DNA of 64,000 nucleotides from F23-B02 sp946405205 (GTDB lineage: Bacteria; Bacillota; Clostridia; Oscillospirales; Oscillospiraceae), in NCBI GenBank assembly GCA_946405205.1, contig CAMJGL010000001.1, forward strand, positions 62,001 to 126,000, in the 5' to 3' direction. The translations under genes and the position numbers were made by a program. Below, in pieces: positions 38,701-47,091 of the stretch; the first letter of the stretch is position 1; each line of letters starts with the position of its first letter. Below the pieces are notes generated by a model. The model did no database searches. It was not told where the DNA came from and worked only from the letters and a program-made list of their open reading frames with translations.

Positions 38701-38730
38701 GCCCTGCAGTTCCAATGCTTTTAAATACAA
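35710..38730 (-). CDS. smc: Chromosome segregation protein SMC, short-arm form
   Basis: A condensin-type ATPase of 1006 residues that folds the chromosome with ScpAB. Walker A is GPNGSGKS (31-38), the hinge (about 420-570) carries GVHGPVANLI and GGSMTGGS, and the C-terminal ATPase head has LLSGGEKAFVAIAL and DEIEAALDESN. The coiled-coil arms, about 175-410 and 590-830, are clearly shorter than in the usual 1150-1190-residue proteins. Both heads and the hinge look complete and the frame is unbroken, so this is a natural short form rather than damage. It sits between the radical SAM gene and ftsY. Confidence 0.96.
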   Translation of the reverse strand: MYLKALELQGFKSFPDKTRITFEKDVTAIVGPNGSGKSNIADAILWVMGEQRSKTLRGGKMEDVIFGGTEKRGALGFAQVSLIIDNSERIFDCDNTELMLTRRYYRSGESEYYINREAVRLKDINSLLMDTGLGRDGYSIIGQGRIAEIVSSKSSDRRDIFEEAAGISRYRSRKEESERKLARTEENLLRINDKIDELELQVEPLRRQSETAKKYLILRDELRVREISVWMASLDRLRSQAEAVNNDFENAKRELDEAHRSLEALYASSGNISERMHEKDIEAEKARERLSATEGRAADCDARAAELRANIKSSSESVERMKADISEAETRVREIGIQIGENKARIDELTKALSALSEKQNRSANVIEGCRMKLQSRENAAEQLREKVNKLSVDCRSMDARIHMLSEMEKEYEGFSKAVKTVMRESARGNLRGVHGPVANLIKADNECALAIETALGAAMQNIVIDSQNDGRSAIEMLKRTDSGRATFLPVDTVRGSVMKDAPVNDPGFVGVAFDLVAFEPKYEGIFANLLGRTVVAETLADAVRMSKANGNRLRIVSLDGQLINAGGSMTGGSAARGTGILSRANELEALKKSRAKLESDYNSASAELEKARTALSGLRYELDMALEDQAEILREKASLEAEKRTTEAAVSQFELLMESLSGDSELRHKAIERAEASRRTIENELDAVLKQRGGIMAEAEKIRAEINEINSKRLELEGRRTKTDKDTQERNRELLELERRCSGLENKKLAADMEEKQLLDKLWDSYELSHSAAQELRQPVENIQKETRGINDLRRQISALGTPNIGAIEEYERVSSRYEFLTGQRDDIEKAKKELLGIINDVTSEMQEVFLREFRLIDEKFRETFLELFGGGKASILLEDEANPLDCGIEIKVQPPGKAVSNISLLSGGEKAFVAIALYFAILKVRPTPFCVMDEIEAALDESNVIRYADYMRRMCDKTQFIIITHRRGTMEEADHLYGVTMQEKGVSKVIELDLEQAQKTIETD

Positions 38731-38769
38731 GTGCTCTACCTCATGAAAAATTATTGCGTATTGTTTATT

Positions 38770-39801
38770 TTATAATAAGTCTTGTTCGTAATCAAGGCTA
38801 ATAACGGCAATTTCGCCGCTTTTTACATCTGCTTCACGAATTTTTACGGAGCTGAGCCTAAGCTCGGATTTAAGTGTATCGATATTGCAGCGATGCTGGC
38901 CGGCCATTTTTGACACATCCGATCTGTTGACGCCCAAAGTGACGCTGCTGCCATGAGGTGCACCCGCCAGAAGCTGCCTCGCCTTATCGAGCATCATCCT
39001 TGAGCGCACAAGCTCGCCCAGAGCGGGATGATACGCCCCGCCCACGGCATCCCCTCCTGAGAGATCCTCGGTGGGATTAAGGCCCATGCGGATTATCGGG
39101 ATGTTCGCTTCGTCAAACATTGCCGTGAGCTTTGCGCACACGCGCACCGCATCCTCCACCGTGTGCTCGGCATATCTTCCGGCCTTCCACAGGTCATACA
39201 GAGCCGTATCGCGGACGATGACCGTGGGGTATATGCGCACGCCGTCCGGCCGGAGGGCGATTATGCGCCGCGCCGTTTCTATGCTTCTTTCGTCCGTATC
39301 GCCGGGAAGTCCTGTCATCATCTGGAGGATGAGCTCAAAGCCCGCGGCTTTTATAAGGCGCGAAGAGTTCTCCACATCGCTCGCAGTGTGGCCTCTGCCG
39401 GACAGCTCCAGCACCTCGGCGCACATGGACTGCGCACCAAGCTCGATAGTTGTGACGCCGTTCCTTTTCAGGCGTGCGAGTACCGCGCCGTCAATGGCGT
39501 CCGGCCTCGTTGACAGGCGGATGGAGCTGATCGTCCCGTCCTCCAGATACGGTCTTGCAGCCTCGAAAAGCTCGAGCTGCTGTCCGTCGGGGATGGCCGT
39601 GAAGCTGCCTCCATAAAACGCCAATTGCCGCTTTGTCCCCGAAGGGGTCAAGGCGGCTGCGTTCTCTATTGCGTTTTTTACGGTTTCCGCGTCCGCGGGC
39701 GACATATGGCCGGATATCCTGCGCTGGTTGCAGAACACGCAGTCGTTCGGGCAGCCCAGATGGGGCACGAAAACCGGTATTATACTGTTTTTTGCTTTCA
39801 T
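38770..39801 (-). CDS. Elp3-like radical SAM protein
   Basis: A 343-residue radical S-adenosylmethionine enzyme. The [4Fe-4S] ligands lie in GCPNDCVFC (C17, C21, C24), followed by FYGGSFTA and RLSTRPDAID, the Elp3/MiaB-like core. The gene commonly lies between rnc and smc in Clostridia. It lacks the acetyltransferase domain of true Elp3, so its tRNA or other substrate is not known. It overlaps rnc by 4 bp. Confidence 0.9.
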   Translation of the reverse strand: MKAKNSIIPVFVPHLGCPNDCVFCNQRRISGHMSPADAETVKNAIENAAALTPSGTKRQLAFYGGSFTAIPDGQQLELFEAARPYLEDGTISSIRLSTRPDAIDGAVLARLKRNGVTTIELGAQSMCAEVLELSGRGHTASDVENSSRLIKAAGFELILQMMTGLPGDTDERSIETARRIIALRPDGVRIYPTVIVRDTALYDLWKAGRYAEHTVEDAVRVCAKLTAMFDEANIPIIRMGLNPTEDLSGGDAVGGAYHPALGELVRSRMMLDKARQLLAGAPHGSSVTLGVNRSDVSKMAGQHRCNIDTLKSELRLSSVKIREADVKSGEIAVISLDYEQDLL

Positions 39802-40472
39802 TCCGTGAGTCTCTTCAAAGCCTCGCGGGCGGCTGCTTGCTCCGCTTCCTTCTTTGTTTTTCCGCTGCCGCTGCCGATGATCTCGCCGTTTAAGCTGACG
39901 TCGGCCAGAAACAGCTTGTTGTGGTCAGGTCCCGATTCGCCCGCGGCGATGTACCGCAGAAGCTGGTCCGGCTTCTGCTGCACGAGCTCCTGAAGCTCGG
40001 TCTTATAGTCCGTGGCATGATGAGCCTCGACTCTCTCGGGGCTGAGCACCATGCGCTCAACAAAGCTCTCGGCAGGCCCGATACCGCCGTCAAGGAATAT
40101 GGCGGCTATGACCGCTTCAACCGCATCGGCAAGGATGGAGGCTCTTTTCCTGCCGCCGTTTTTTTCCTCACCGTGACCCATGCGGAGATATTGGCCGAGT
40201 TCCAGATCCTGCGCAACGCCGTATAGGCTCTGCTCGCACACGAGCTCGGCGCGCAGTCTGGTCATCCTGCCCTCCGGCAGAGTCGGCTCCATGGCGTACA
40301 GGTGCTTTGCCGTAACGAAGCCCAGAACGGAGTCACCCAAAAACTCAAGGCGCTCATTGCTGGGCACGCCCTCGCCCTTATTCTCGTTGGCATAGGAGCT
40401 ATGGGTAAGAGCATTTTTCAGCAGCGCGCTGTTGATGAATCGATAGCCAAGTTTTCTTTCCAGTTCCTTCAC
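39798..40472 (-). CDS. rnc: Ribonuclease III
   Basis: A 224-residue double-stranded-RNA endonuclease for rRNA and mRNA processing. The catalytic signature NERLEFLGDSVLG contains Glu40, Glu43 and Asp47. A C-terminal dsRNA-binding domain (about 155-224) ends GSGKTKKEAEQAAAREALK. It lies 5 bp after plsX; the acpP gene often found between them is absent. Confidence 0.97.
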   Translation of the reverse strand: MKELERKLGYRFINSALLKNALTHSSYANENKGEGVPSNERLEFLGDSVLGFVTAKHLYAMEPTLPEGRMTRLRAELVCEQSLYGVAQDLELGQYLRMGHGEEKNGGRKRASILADAVEAVIAAIFLDGGIGPAESFVERMVLSPERVEAHHATDYKTELQELVQQKPDQLLRYIAAGESGPDHNKLFLADVSLNGEIIGSGSGKTKKEAEQAAAREALKRLTE

Positions 40473-40477
40473 TTGAA

Positions 40478-41491
40478 TTACGCTTCTTCCGAAATTTTCA
40501 TGTAATCAATGTTCCTGACGATATCGCCCACAATATCCGCCTCCGCGAAGGCCTTAGCCTGGCGTATGGCCGCGTAGAACGCCTCGTCCCCGGACGAGCC
40601 GTGCGCCTTGATGACAGGCTTTGAAATACCAAGGAGCGCGGTACCTCCCACGAGGTTGGGGTCGATCTTATTGCTTATGCCCTTGACGTCCTTTTTGACG
40701 AGCGCGGCGGCAAGCATATTCTTGGCGTTGCTTTTGAACACATCCTTGAGCTCGGTAAACAGCCATTTTGCAACGCCTTCGGCAGTTTTAAGCACGATAT
40801 TGCCCGAAAAGCCGTCGGCAACAAGAACGTCAACGCCGCCGAAAAGCATGGTGCTTGCTTCGACATTGCCTACAAAGTTAAGTCTGCCATGCTCGGCTGC
40901 CTCAGTCAGAAGCTTATATGTATCGTGCTGCAGTGAACCGCCCTTGGTCTCCTCAACACCGATGTTCAAAAGTCCCACTCTCGGGTTTTCAATGTGCATC
41001 ACGCGCTTTGCGTAAAAGCTGCCCATATAGGCAAACTGGAGCAGATACTCCGGCGTACACTCGGCATTTGCGCCGCAGTCGATGAGCATGAGCCCGTTTT
41101 CACGGCTGGGCAGCACCGGCGCCATGGCTGCGCGGCGGACACCGCGGACGCGCTTGACGATAAGCGTTGCGCCCGTTAATAGCGCACCGGTCGAGCCGGC
41201 AGACACCATCGCATCCCCCTCGCCGTTTTTGACCATGTTCAGCGCGACCGTCATGGAGGAATCCTTCTTGCGGCGGGTCGCGGTGCTGGGGTCGTCGTCC
41301 ATGGTGACGACCTCGCGGGCGTCAACTATATCAATGCCCTTTCTGTCGGTATCGCCGAGGCAGCGCTCGATGTCCTCCCTGCGGCCGACAAAGGTTATAT
41401 CCACACCGAGCCTGTCCCTTGCGTAAACAGAGCCCTTTACAATGGCTTCGGGTGCGTTATCGCCGCCCATTGCGTCAACTATTATTTTCAC
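40478..41491 (-). CDS. plsX: Phosphate acyltransferase PlsX
   Basis: A 337-residue peripheral membrane enzyme that converts acyl-ACP to acyl-phosphate for phospholipid synthesis. Family motifs: KIIVDAMGGDNAPEAIVKG at the start, MVSAGSTGALL, LIDCGANAECTPEYL and VADGFSGNIVLK. It overlaps trmFO by 17 bp. Confidence 0.97.
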   Translation of the reverse strand: MKIIVDAMGGDNAPEAIVKGSVYARDRLGVDITFVGRREDIERCLGDTDRKGIDIVDAREVVTMDDDPSTATRRKKDSSMTVALNMVKNGEGDAMVSAGSTGALLTGATLIVKRVRGVRRAAMAPVLPSRENGLMLIDCGANAECTPEYLLQFAYMGSFYAKRVMHIENPRVGLLNIGVEETKGGSLQHDTYKLLTEAAEHGRLNFVGNVEASTMLFGGVDVLVADGFSGNIVLKTAEGVAKWLFTELKDVFKSNAKNMLAAALVKKDVKGISNKIDPNLVGGTALLGISKPVIKAHGSSGDEAFYAAIRQAKAFAEADIVGDIVRNIDYMKISEEA

Positions 41492-42800
41492 AGCCGAAGA
41501 CCTCCTTTTTCATAAGTTCGTCTATGATCGCGAGACTTCTTGCGGAAATCCCGGCATTTTTATTGCGCTTGCCCTTGACCCGATAGCCAAGCGGCGTGAT
41601 GATGCCGAAGTTGATGTTCATCGGCTGGAAATCCCCGACGCTGCCGCCGGACATGTACAGACCGAGTGCGCCGATGGCCGTCTCCTGCGGGAAATCCACC
41701 GGCGGAAGCTCCAGAAGCCGTGCGGCGGTCTCGATGCCGACCAGCATGCCCGAGGCCGCGGACTCAACATAGCCCTCGACTCCGGTCATCTGACCGGCAA
41801 AGCTGATACTCGGCTCGGCCTTGAGCCGATAGTACCTGTCCAGCAGCTTAGGGCTGTTGAGGTAGGTGTTGCGGTGCATGACCCCGTAGCGCACAAATTC
41901 GGCGTTTTTCAGGGCGGGTATCATGGAAAAGACGCGCTTCTGCTCGCCCCAGGTGAGATGCGTCTGGAAGCCGACCATATTGTATATGGTTCCGTCGGCG
42001 TTATCGCGCCGGAGCTGCACGACGGCGTAGTTATCCTTCCCCGTTCTCGGGTCACGCAGACCCACGGGCTTTAGGGGGCCGTAGCGCAGGGTATCCTCGC
42101 CGCGGCGGGCCATGACCTCGACCGGCATGCAGCCTTCGAACACACCGCCGTCGTCAAAGCCGTGGACGGCGGCCTCCCTGGCGCTGCATAGCTCCTTCCA
42201 GAAGGCTTTATACTCTGCTTCATCCATCGGGCAGTTTACATAATCCGGCGTACCCTTGTCATAGCGCGAGGCGAAAAAGGCATTGTCCATATCGACGCTC
42301 TCAAGCGTGACGATGGGCGCGACTGCGTCGTAAAAGTGCAGACCCTCGTCGTTGCACAGCTCCGTGAGCTTTTCCGCCAGGGCGTCGCTCGTCAGGGGGC
42401 CGGTCGCAACTACAAGCTCTCCATCGGGGAAGTCGGTTGCCTCCTTTGATATCAGCTCAATATTATCGCAGGCGGTGAGCTTTTCGGTAACATACCGCGC
42501 AAAGCCTTCCCTGTCCACAGCGAGCGCGCCGCCGGCGGCGACGCGGTTTGCGTCGGCGCTTTCCATTATGAGCGAGCCCATTTTGCGCATTTCCGCCTTG
42601 AGCAGGCCGACGGCGTTTGACAGTTCGTCGCTGCGCAGGGAGTTTGAGCAAACAAGCTCCGCGAAATACGGCGACTTGTGCGCAGGGGTCATCTTCTCCG
42701 GCTTCATCTCGTAAAGTCGTACCTTTATCCCCCGTTTTGCAAGCTGCCACGCACATTCGCTTCCGGCAAGACCCGCTCCGAGGACCGTGACTTCTTTCAT
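41475..42800 (-). CDS. trmFO: TrmFO, folate/FAD-dependent tRNA m5U54 methyltransferase
   Basis: A 441-residue flavoprotein that forms 5-methyluridine at tRNA position 54 from methylene-tetrahydrofolate. The FAD-binding GAGLAGSECAWQ lies at the N-terminus. Other marks are YFAELVCSNSLRSD, YVNCPMDEAEY, GFQTHLTWGEQKRVF and NINFGIITPL. It starts 4 bp after topA, and the topA-trmFO order is common in Firmicutes. Confidence 0.97.
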   Translation of the reverse strand: MKEVTVLGAGLAGSECAWQLAKRGIKVRLYEMKPEKMTPAHKSPYFAELVCSNSLRSDELSNAVGLLKAEMRKMGSLIMESADANRVAAGGALAVDREGFARYVTEKLTACDNIELISKEATDFPDGELVVATGPLTSDALAEKLTELCNDEGLHFYDAVAPIVTLESVDMDNAFFASRYDKGTPDYVNCPMDEAEYKAFWKELCSAREAAVHGFDDGGVFEGCMPVEVMARRGEDTLRYGPLKPVGLRDPRTGKDNYAVVQLRRDNADGTIYNMVGFQTHLTWGEQKRVFSMIPALKNAEFVRYGVMHRNTYLNSPKLLDRYYRLKAEPSISFAGQMTGVEGYVESAASGMLVGIETAARLLELPPVDFPQETAIGALGLYMSGGSVGDFQPMNINFGIITPLGYRVKGKRNKNAGISARSLAIIDELMKKEVFGCENNS

Positions 42801-42804
42801 GTAT

Positions 42805-45015
42805 TTATTCCTTGCTGCTTTTCGTGGTTTTACTTTTTGCCGCGGTCTTTTTTGCCGCCGGCTTCTTCTTATAGCCGCGCTTATCCTCAGGCACGAAGTC
42901 CTTGCAGTTTTCGTTTATGCAGAAGGCCTTCATCCTGCCCTTGCCGCCGGGCTTGAAAAGCGTCTTGCCGCAGCTCGGGCAATTGTCCTTTGTGGGGACA
43001 TACCAGGTCATGAAGCCCTTTATCTCGCTGCCGTCGGCTGAGGTGCCGCGCCACGGGCATTCCGCGCCGCGCTCGCAGGCGTAATAGGTATTGCCCTTTT
43101 TGGAGGTGCGCTTGAGTATCCTGCTGCCGCAGGCAGGGCATCTGCCGGGCATCTCGATTACCAGGGGCTTTGTGAAGCTGCACTCGGGGTAAGCCGGGCA
43201 AGCCAGAAATCTTCCGAAACGTCCGGATTTTACGACCATCTGCCTGCCGCAGACGTCGCAGTATTCGTCGCTGAGCTCGTCGGGAACTTTGATGCGCACG
43301 CCCTCGAGTGCCTTTTCGGCCTCCTCAAGCTCGGTGCTGAAATCTCCGTAGAACTCACGGATAAGCTCCTTCCAATAGCGCTTTCCGCTCTCAACGTCGT
43401 CAAGCTCCTCCTCCATGTGGTTTGTGAACTTGAGATCGACGATATCGGGGAAACGATCCATCATGAGCTCGGTCACGACCTCGCCGAGATTCGTCGGCTT
43501 GAGGTACTTGCCGTCCTTTACGACATACTCATGGGAGGTTATTGTCGATATCGTGGGCGCGTAGGTGGAGGGTCGGCCTATGCCCTTTTCCTCCATAGCG
43601 CGTATGAGCGTTGCCTCGGTATAGCGCGCGGGCGGCTGGGTAAACTGCTGCTCGGGCAGCATCTTCTCGAGATACACCCGCTCGCCTTCCTCAAGGCTCG
43701 GCAGCTTGCTTCGGAGCTCTTCTGTCTCCTCGTCCTTGCTCTCCTCATAAACGGCGGTGTAGCCGGGGAATTTCATCTCGGAGTAGTTGGCGCGGAAGAT
43801 ATAGTCGTTTGACTCCACGTCAACGACGACGTTGTCATACACGGAGTTTGCCATCTGGCAGGCGGTGAAGCGACCCCATATCAGGCGGTAGAGCCTGTAC
43901 TGCTCAGGCGTAAGATCCTTGCGTACGCGGTCGGGGCTGAGCTCGATGTTCGTCGGGCGGATGGCTTCGTGCGCGTCCTGAGCGCCGGATTTTGTCTTAT
44001 AGACACGGAAAGAGCCGTGATAATACTCCTTGCCGTAATGCTCGATAATGTAATTCTTCGCGGCCATGAGTGCCTCGTCGGACAGACGCAGTGAGTCGGT
44101 TCGCATATAGGTTATAAGGCCGACGGTGCCGAGGCCCTCGATGTCGACGCCCTCATAAAGCTGCTGGGCGATGGACATGGTGCGGCGGGGCGTCATACCG
44201 AGCCTGCGGGAGGACTCCTGCTGAAGGGTGGAGGTTATAAACGGAGGCGAGGGGCTGCGGTGCTTTTTGCCGCGCTTTACGCTTTTTACGGTGAAGGGCT
44301 TATCCTCGGTCGCGGATATTACCTCGTTTACCTCGGCCTCGGAGCGCAGCTCAAGCTTTTTATCGCCTTTGCCGTAAAAGCGGGCGGTAAAGCTCGCATC
44401 GCCGCTTTCGCAGCCGAATATGGCGTCAAGCAGCCAGTATTCCTCGCTGACGAAGCTCCGTATCTCATTTTCGCGGTCTACGACCATTCTCGTCGCAACG
44501 GACTGCACACGTCCGGCGGAGAGGCCGCGCTTTATCTTTTTCCAGAGCAGCGGGGACAGCTTATAGCCCACAAGGCGGTCGAGTAGCCTTCTCGCCTGCT
44601 GAGCGTCGACAAGGTCGCTGTCGATATCCCTCGGGTTTTTGATACTCTCGGTGACGACCTTTTTTGTTATCTCGTTGAAGGTTACGCGTCTGGCTCTGTC
44701 GTCAGGCAGGTTCAGCAGCTCCTTGAGATGCCACGATATGGCCTCGCCCTCGCGGTCAGGGTCGGTCGCAAGATAGACTGTGCCTGAGCTTTTGCTCAGC
44801 TTCTTGAGATTGTCAATGACCTCCTTGTGGTCCTTGACGGGGATATACTTGGGCTCAAAATCGTTTTCTATGTCTATACCGAGTGTGCTCTTGGGCAGAT
44901 CTCGCAGATGCCCCATGGAGGCCACGACCTTGTAATCGCCGCCGAGATATTTCTCGATGGTCTTAGCCTTTGCCGGAGATTCCACAATTACCAAGTTCTT
45001 TTTAGCGCTGGCCAT
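42805..45015 (-). CDS. topA: DNA topoisomerase I
   Basis: A 736-residue type IA topoisomerase that relaxes negative supercoils. The TOPRIM domain opens VIVESPAKAKTIEKYLG and has TDPDREGEA; the active-site Tyr303 lies in LITYMRTDS. The C-terminus carries three zinc-ribbon modules (CDVCGRQMV...CPAYPEC, CPACGSRIL...CERGAECPW, CPSCGKTLF...CINENC) and a Lys-rich tail. It lies between dprA (9 bp) and trmFO (4 bp). Confidence 0.98.
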   Translation of the reverse strand: MASAKKNLVIVESPAKAKTIEKYLGGDYKVVASMGHLRDLPKSTLGIDIENDFEPKYIPVKDHKEVIDNLKKLSKSSGTVYLATDPDREGEAISWHLKELLNLPDDRARRVTFNEITKKVVTESIKNPRDIDSDLVDAQQARRLLDRLVGYKLSPLLWKKIKRGLSAGRVQSVATRMVVDRENEIRSFVSEEYWLLDAIFGCESGDASFTARFYGKGDKKLELRSEAEVNEVISATEDKPFTVKSVKRGKKHRSPSPPFITSTLQQESSRRLGMTPRRTMSIAQQLYEGVDIEGLGTVGLITYMRTDSLRLSDEALMAAKNYIIEHYGKEYYHGSFRVYKTKSGAQDAHEAIRPTNIELSPDRVRKDLTPEQYRLYRLIWGRFTACQMANSVYDNVVVDVESNDYIFRANYSEMKFPGYTAVYEESKDEETEELRSKLPSLEEGERVYLEKMLPEQQFTQPPARYTEATLIRAMEEKGIGRPSTYAPTISTITSHEYVVKDGKYLKPTNLGEVVTELMMDRFPDIVDLKFTNHMEEELDDVESGKRYWKELIREFYGDFSTELEEAEKALEGVRIKVPDELSDEYCDVCGRQMVVKSGRFGRFLACPAYPECSFTKPLVIEMPGRCPACGSRILKRTSKKGNTYYACERGAECPWRGTSADGSEIKGFMTWYVPTKDNCPSCGKTLFKPGGKGRMKAFCINENCKDFVPEDKRGYKKKPAAKKTAAKSKTTKSSKE

Positions 45016-45024
45016 TCGGTTTCC

Positions 45025-46233
45025 TCATTTCGTCTTGATATTTAATGTAAAGCGTTTGCCGCTTAGCTGACTGACATAGCCCTTTATCTGCAGCAGGGTC
45101 AGATCAGCCAGCACCTTTGCGGGTGGAAAGCCGCTTGAATTAATGATATCGTCAACGTGCATGGACGCCTTGTCCATTACGCTGACTATCTTCAGCTGGC
45201 TCGGGCTCAGGCCTTCCAGCTGTTTCTGCAAGTCAATATAAGCCGTGTTATCGGGCTTGTCAATGACTTTTTTTGTTCTTTTTTCTGCAAAAGTCCCTTT
45301 TGAGGGCTCATTTTCGGGTCTTTTGGGCCACACAGAGGGCATTTCAAGAGATGCCTTTTTCACCTTGTCGGGGTAAAGCATAGCAAACTCGCTTACGACC
45401 TCCCAGCCGTCGGTCACGGGCTTTGCGCCCTCCTTGAGCATGGCGTTGGTGCCCTCGCAGTTTTCCGAATCGGCATTTCCCGGGACAACAAATATCTCCT
45501 TGCCCTGCTCGGCCGCTTCATTGGCAAACAGCCTTGTCCCGCTCCTTAGCGGGGCCTCCACGACCACAACGCCGAGCGAAAGCCCGCTGCTTATGCGGTT
45601 TCGCGCTCTGAAAAACGAGCTGTAAGGCTTTGTCCCGGGCGCATATTCACTGATGAGCGCGCCGTGTACGACGATATCATCGGCAAAGCGGCTTTTATCC
45701 AGCTCATGCGGCAGGCCGAGCACGCCGATGCACTTTGCGTCCGCAAGCAGCGCGCCCTCGGCAGCGGCCGAGTCTACGCCTGCGGTGAGGCCTGATATGA
45801 CAAGGCCGCCGCATTTTGATATCTCATACCCCATCTTACGGCCCATTTTGATGCCGTAGGGCGAGGCATTGCGCGTGCCGATAACTGCTATCGCGGCCTC
45901 CTCGTCGATGGCCGGAAGCGTACCCTTGACATACAACACCGCAGGCGGAGAGAATATATTCTTCAGTCTGGCGGGATAATCGGCGTCCTGGAGCGTGATG
46001 ACTCTGATGCCCTGATTATCGCACTTTTCCATTATTCTGTTGGCTGCGTCAAGGTCGCGCTTTTCAAGCTCCTCCGTTCCCTCTATCCTTTTCGGGAGCA
46101 GACGGCTTATCTCGCCCTTCGGCGCAAAGTACATCTCCTCAGGGCTGCCGTAGTGTCTGAGCAGCGCTTCTACCGCTCTGGGGCCTATGCGCGGCGCAGT
46201 TGACAGCCACAGCCAATATTTCACATCAGACAT
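45025..46233 (-). CDS. dprA: DNA-processing protein DprA
   Basis: A 402-residue RecA loader for incoming single-stranded DNA in transformation. The Rossmann-like core has AVIGTRNASPYG, SGLTAGVDSAAAEGAL, FRARNRISSGLS and VVVEAPLRSGT. An N-terminal helical region and a C-terminal winged-helix domain (about 335-400) flank it. The dprA-topA-trmFO order is typical. No other competence gene is in the window. Confidence 0.96.
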   Translation of the reverse strand: MSDVKYWLWLSTAPRIGPRAVEALLRHYGSPEEMYFAPKGEISRLLPKRIEGTEELEKRDLDAANRIMEKCDNQGIRVITLQDADYPARLKNIFSPPAVLYVKGTLPAIDEEAAIAVIGTRNASPYGIKMGRKMGYEISKCGGLVISGLTAGVDSAAAEGALLADAKCIGVLGLPHELDKSRFADDIVVHGALISEYAPGTKPYSSFFRARNRISSGLSLGVVVVEAPLRSGTRLFANEAAEQGKEIFVVPGNADSENCEGTNAMLKEGAKPVTDGWEVVSEFAMLYPDKVKKASLEMPSVWPKRPENEPSKGTFAEKRTKKVIDKPDNTAYIDLQKQLEGLSPSQLKIVSVMDKASMHVDDIINSSGFPPAKVLADLTLLQIKGYVSQLSGKRFTLNIKTK

Positions 46234-46236
46234 GGC

Positions 46237-46986
46237 CTACCTCGACATTTCCCACATGATGACGGACGCCGCCACAGCCGCGTTGAGCGATTCCGAGTCC
46301 GGGCTCATAGGAATTATGAGCTCGCCGCCGCAGATATCCAGCAGTTCCTTTGACAGTCCCCTGCCCTCGCTGCCGACCGCGACCGCAGCGCGGTGTATCT
46401 CGACCATCCGCAGATCTGCGGCTTTCTCGCTCAGAGCCGCGCCGAAAAGCGGAAGGCTTTGACGCTGCGTAAACTCGTCGAGCTGCGCTATGTCCATTTC
46501 CAGCACTCTCTGCCGGAAAATCGCGCCCATGCTGGCTCTTACGGTCTTGGGATTATACAGATCGGCACAGGCCCCGACAAGGATCACGGCGTCAATGTTA
46601 AAGGCGTTGGCCGTTCTTATGACCGTGCCCACATTCCCGGGATCCTGCAGGTTTTCAAGCACTATCGCCCGCTCGATCTTACATTCCCCGCTCCTGTCGG
46701 GCATTTTTACCGTGAAAGCCGGGCCTTGGCTTGACTTCAGCGGAGAGGCGTACTCAAAAAGCTCAGTCGGCGCAATAAATTGCTGCACGCTCTCCGCAAG
46801 CTCAATTGCTCCCGCGGCGTCCTTCCACAGTACGCACTTTATCTCCGCTCCATACTCAAGCGCCTCGCGCAAGGTCTTTTCGCCGTCGCATACAAACTCC
46901 CCGCACTCGGCTCTGTAAGCCCTGTCATTTGCCACAGAGCGAAAATGGGTGATTATTCTGTTTTTTCGTGACGTTATCTTTTCCAT
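46237..46986 (-). CDS. TrmH/SpoU-family RNA 2'-O-methyltransferase
   Basis: A 249-residue SPOUT methyltransferase for rRNA or tRNA. The N-terminal substrate-binding part (about 1-95) resembles L30e-type domains. The SPOUT motifs are LENLQDPGNVGTVIRTANAF, AVAVGSEGRGLS and IPMSPDSESLNAAVAASVIMWE. It is the first gene of the long housekeeping operon. The ATG lies only about 8 nt past the -10 box and has no ribosome binding site, so the transcript is probably leaderless. Confidence 0.93.
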   Translation of the reverse strand: MEKITSRKNRIITHFRSVANDRAYRAECGEFVCDGEKTLREALEYGAEIKCVLWKDAAGAIELAESVQQFIAPTELFEYASPLKSSQGPAFTVKMPDRSGECKIERAIVLENLQDPGNVGTVIRTANAFNIDAVILVGACADLYNPKTVRASMGAIFRQRVLEMDIAQLDEFTQRQSLPLFGAALSEKAADLRMVEIHRAAVAVGSEGRGLSKELLDICGGELIIPMSPDSESLNAAVAASVIMWEMSR

Positions 46987-46993
46987 AAACGAT

Positions 46994-47023
46994 AATATAT
47001 ATCACATTTTCCCGATTTGTCAA
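46994..47023 (-). promoter_or_regulatory. Promoter of the 18-kb housekeeping operon
   Basis: Minus-strand TTGACA (47018-47023), 18 nt, TATATT (46994-46999). Transcription would start at about the A of the trmH-like ATG. Confidence 0.65.
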
Positions 47024-47040
47024 ATTCCTACTTTATTTAA

Positions 47041-47079
47041 TACACAAAAAATACAGCATCTTTCGATGCTGTATTTTTT
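47041..47079 (-). terminator. Terminator behind the SPFH gene
   Basis: A perfect 14-15-bp stem, AAAAAATACAGCATC (47046-47060) with 47065-47079, loop TTTC, followed on the minus strand by a T-run. Confidence 0.9.
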
Positions 47080-47091
47080 GTTGCGTTTGAC

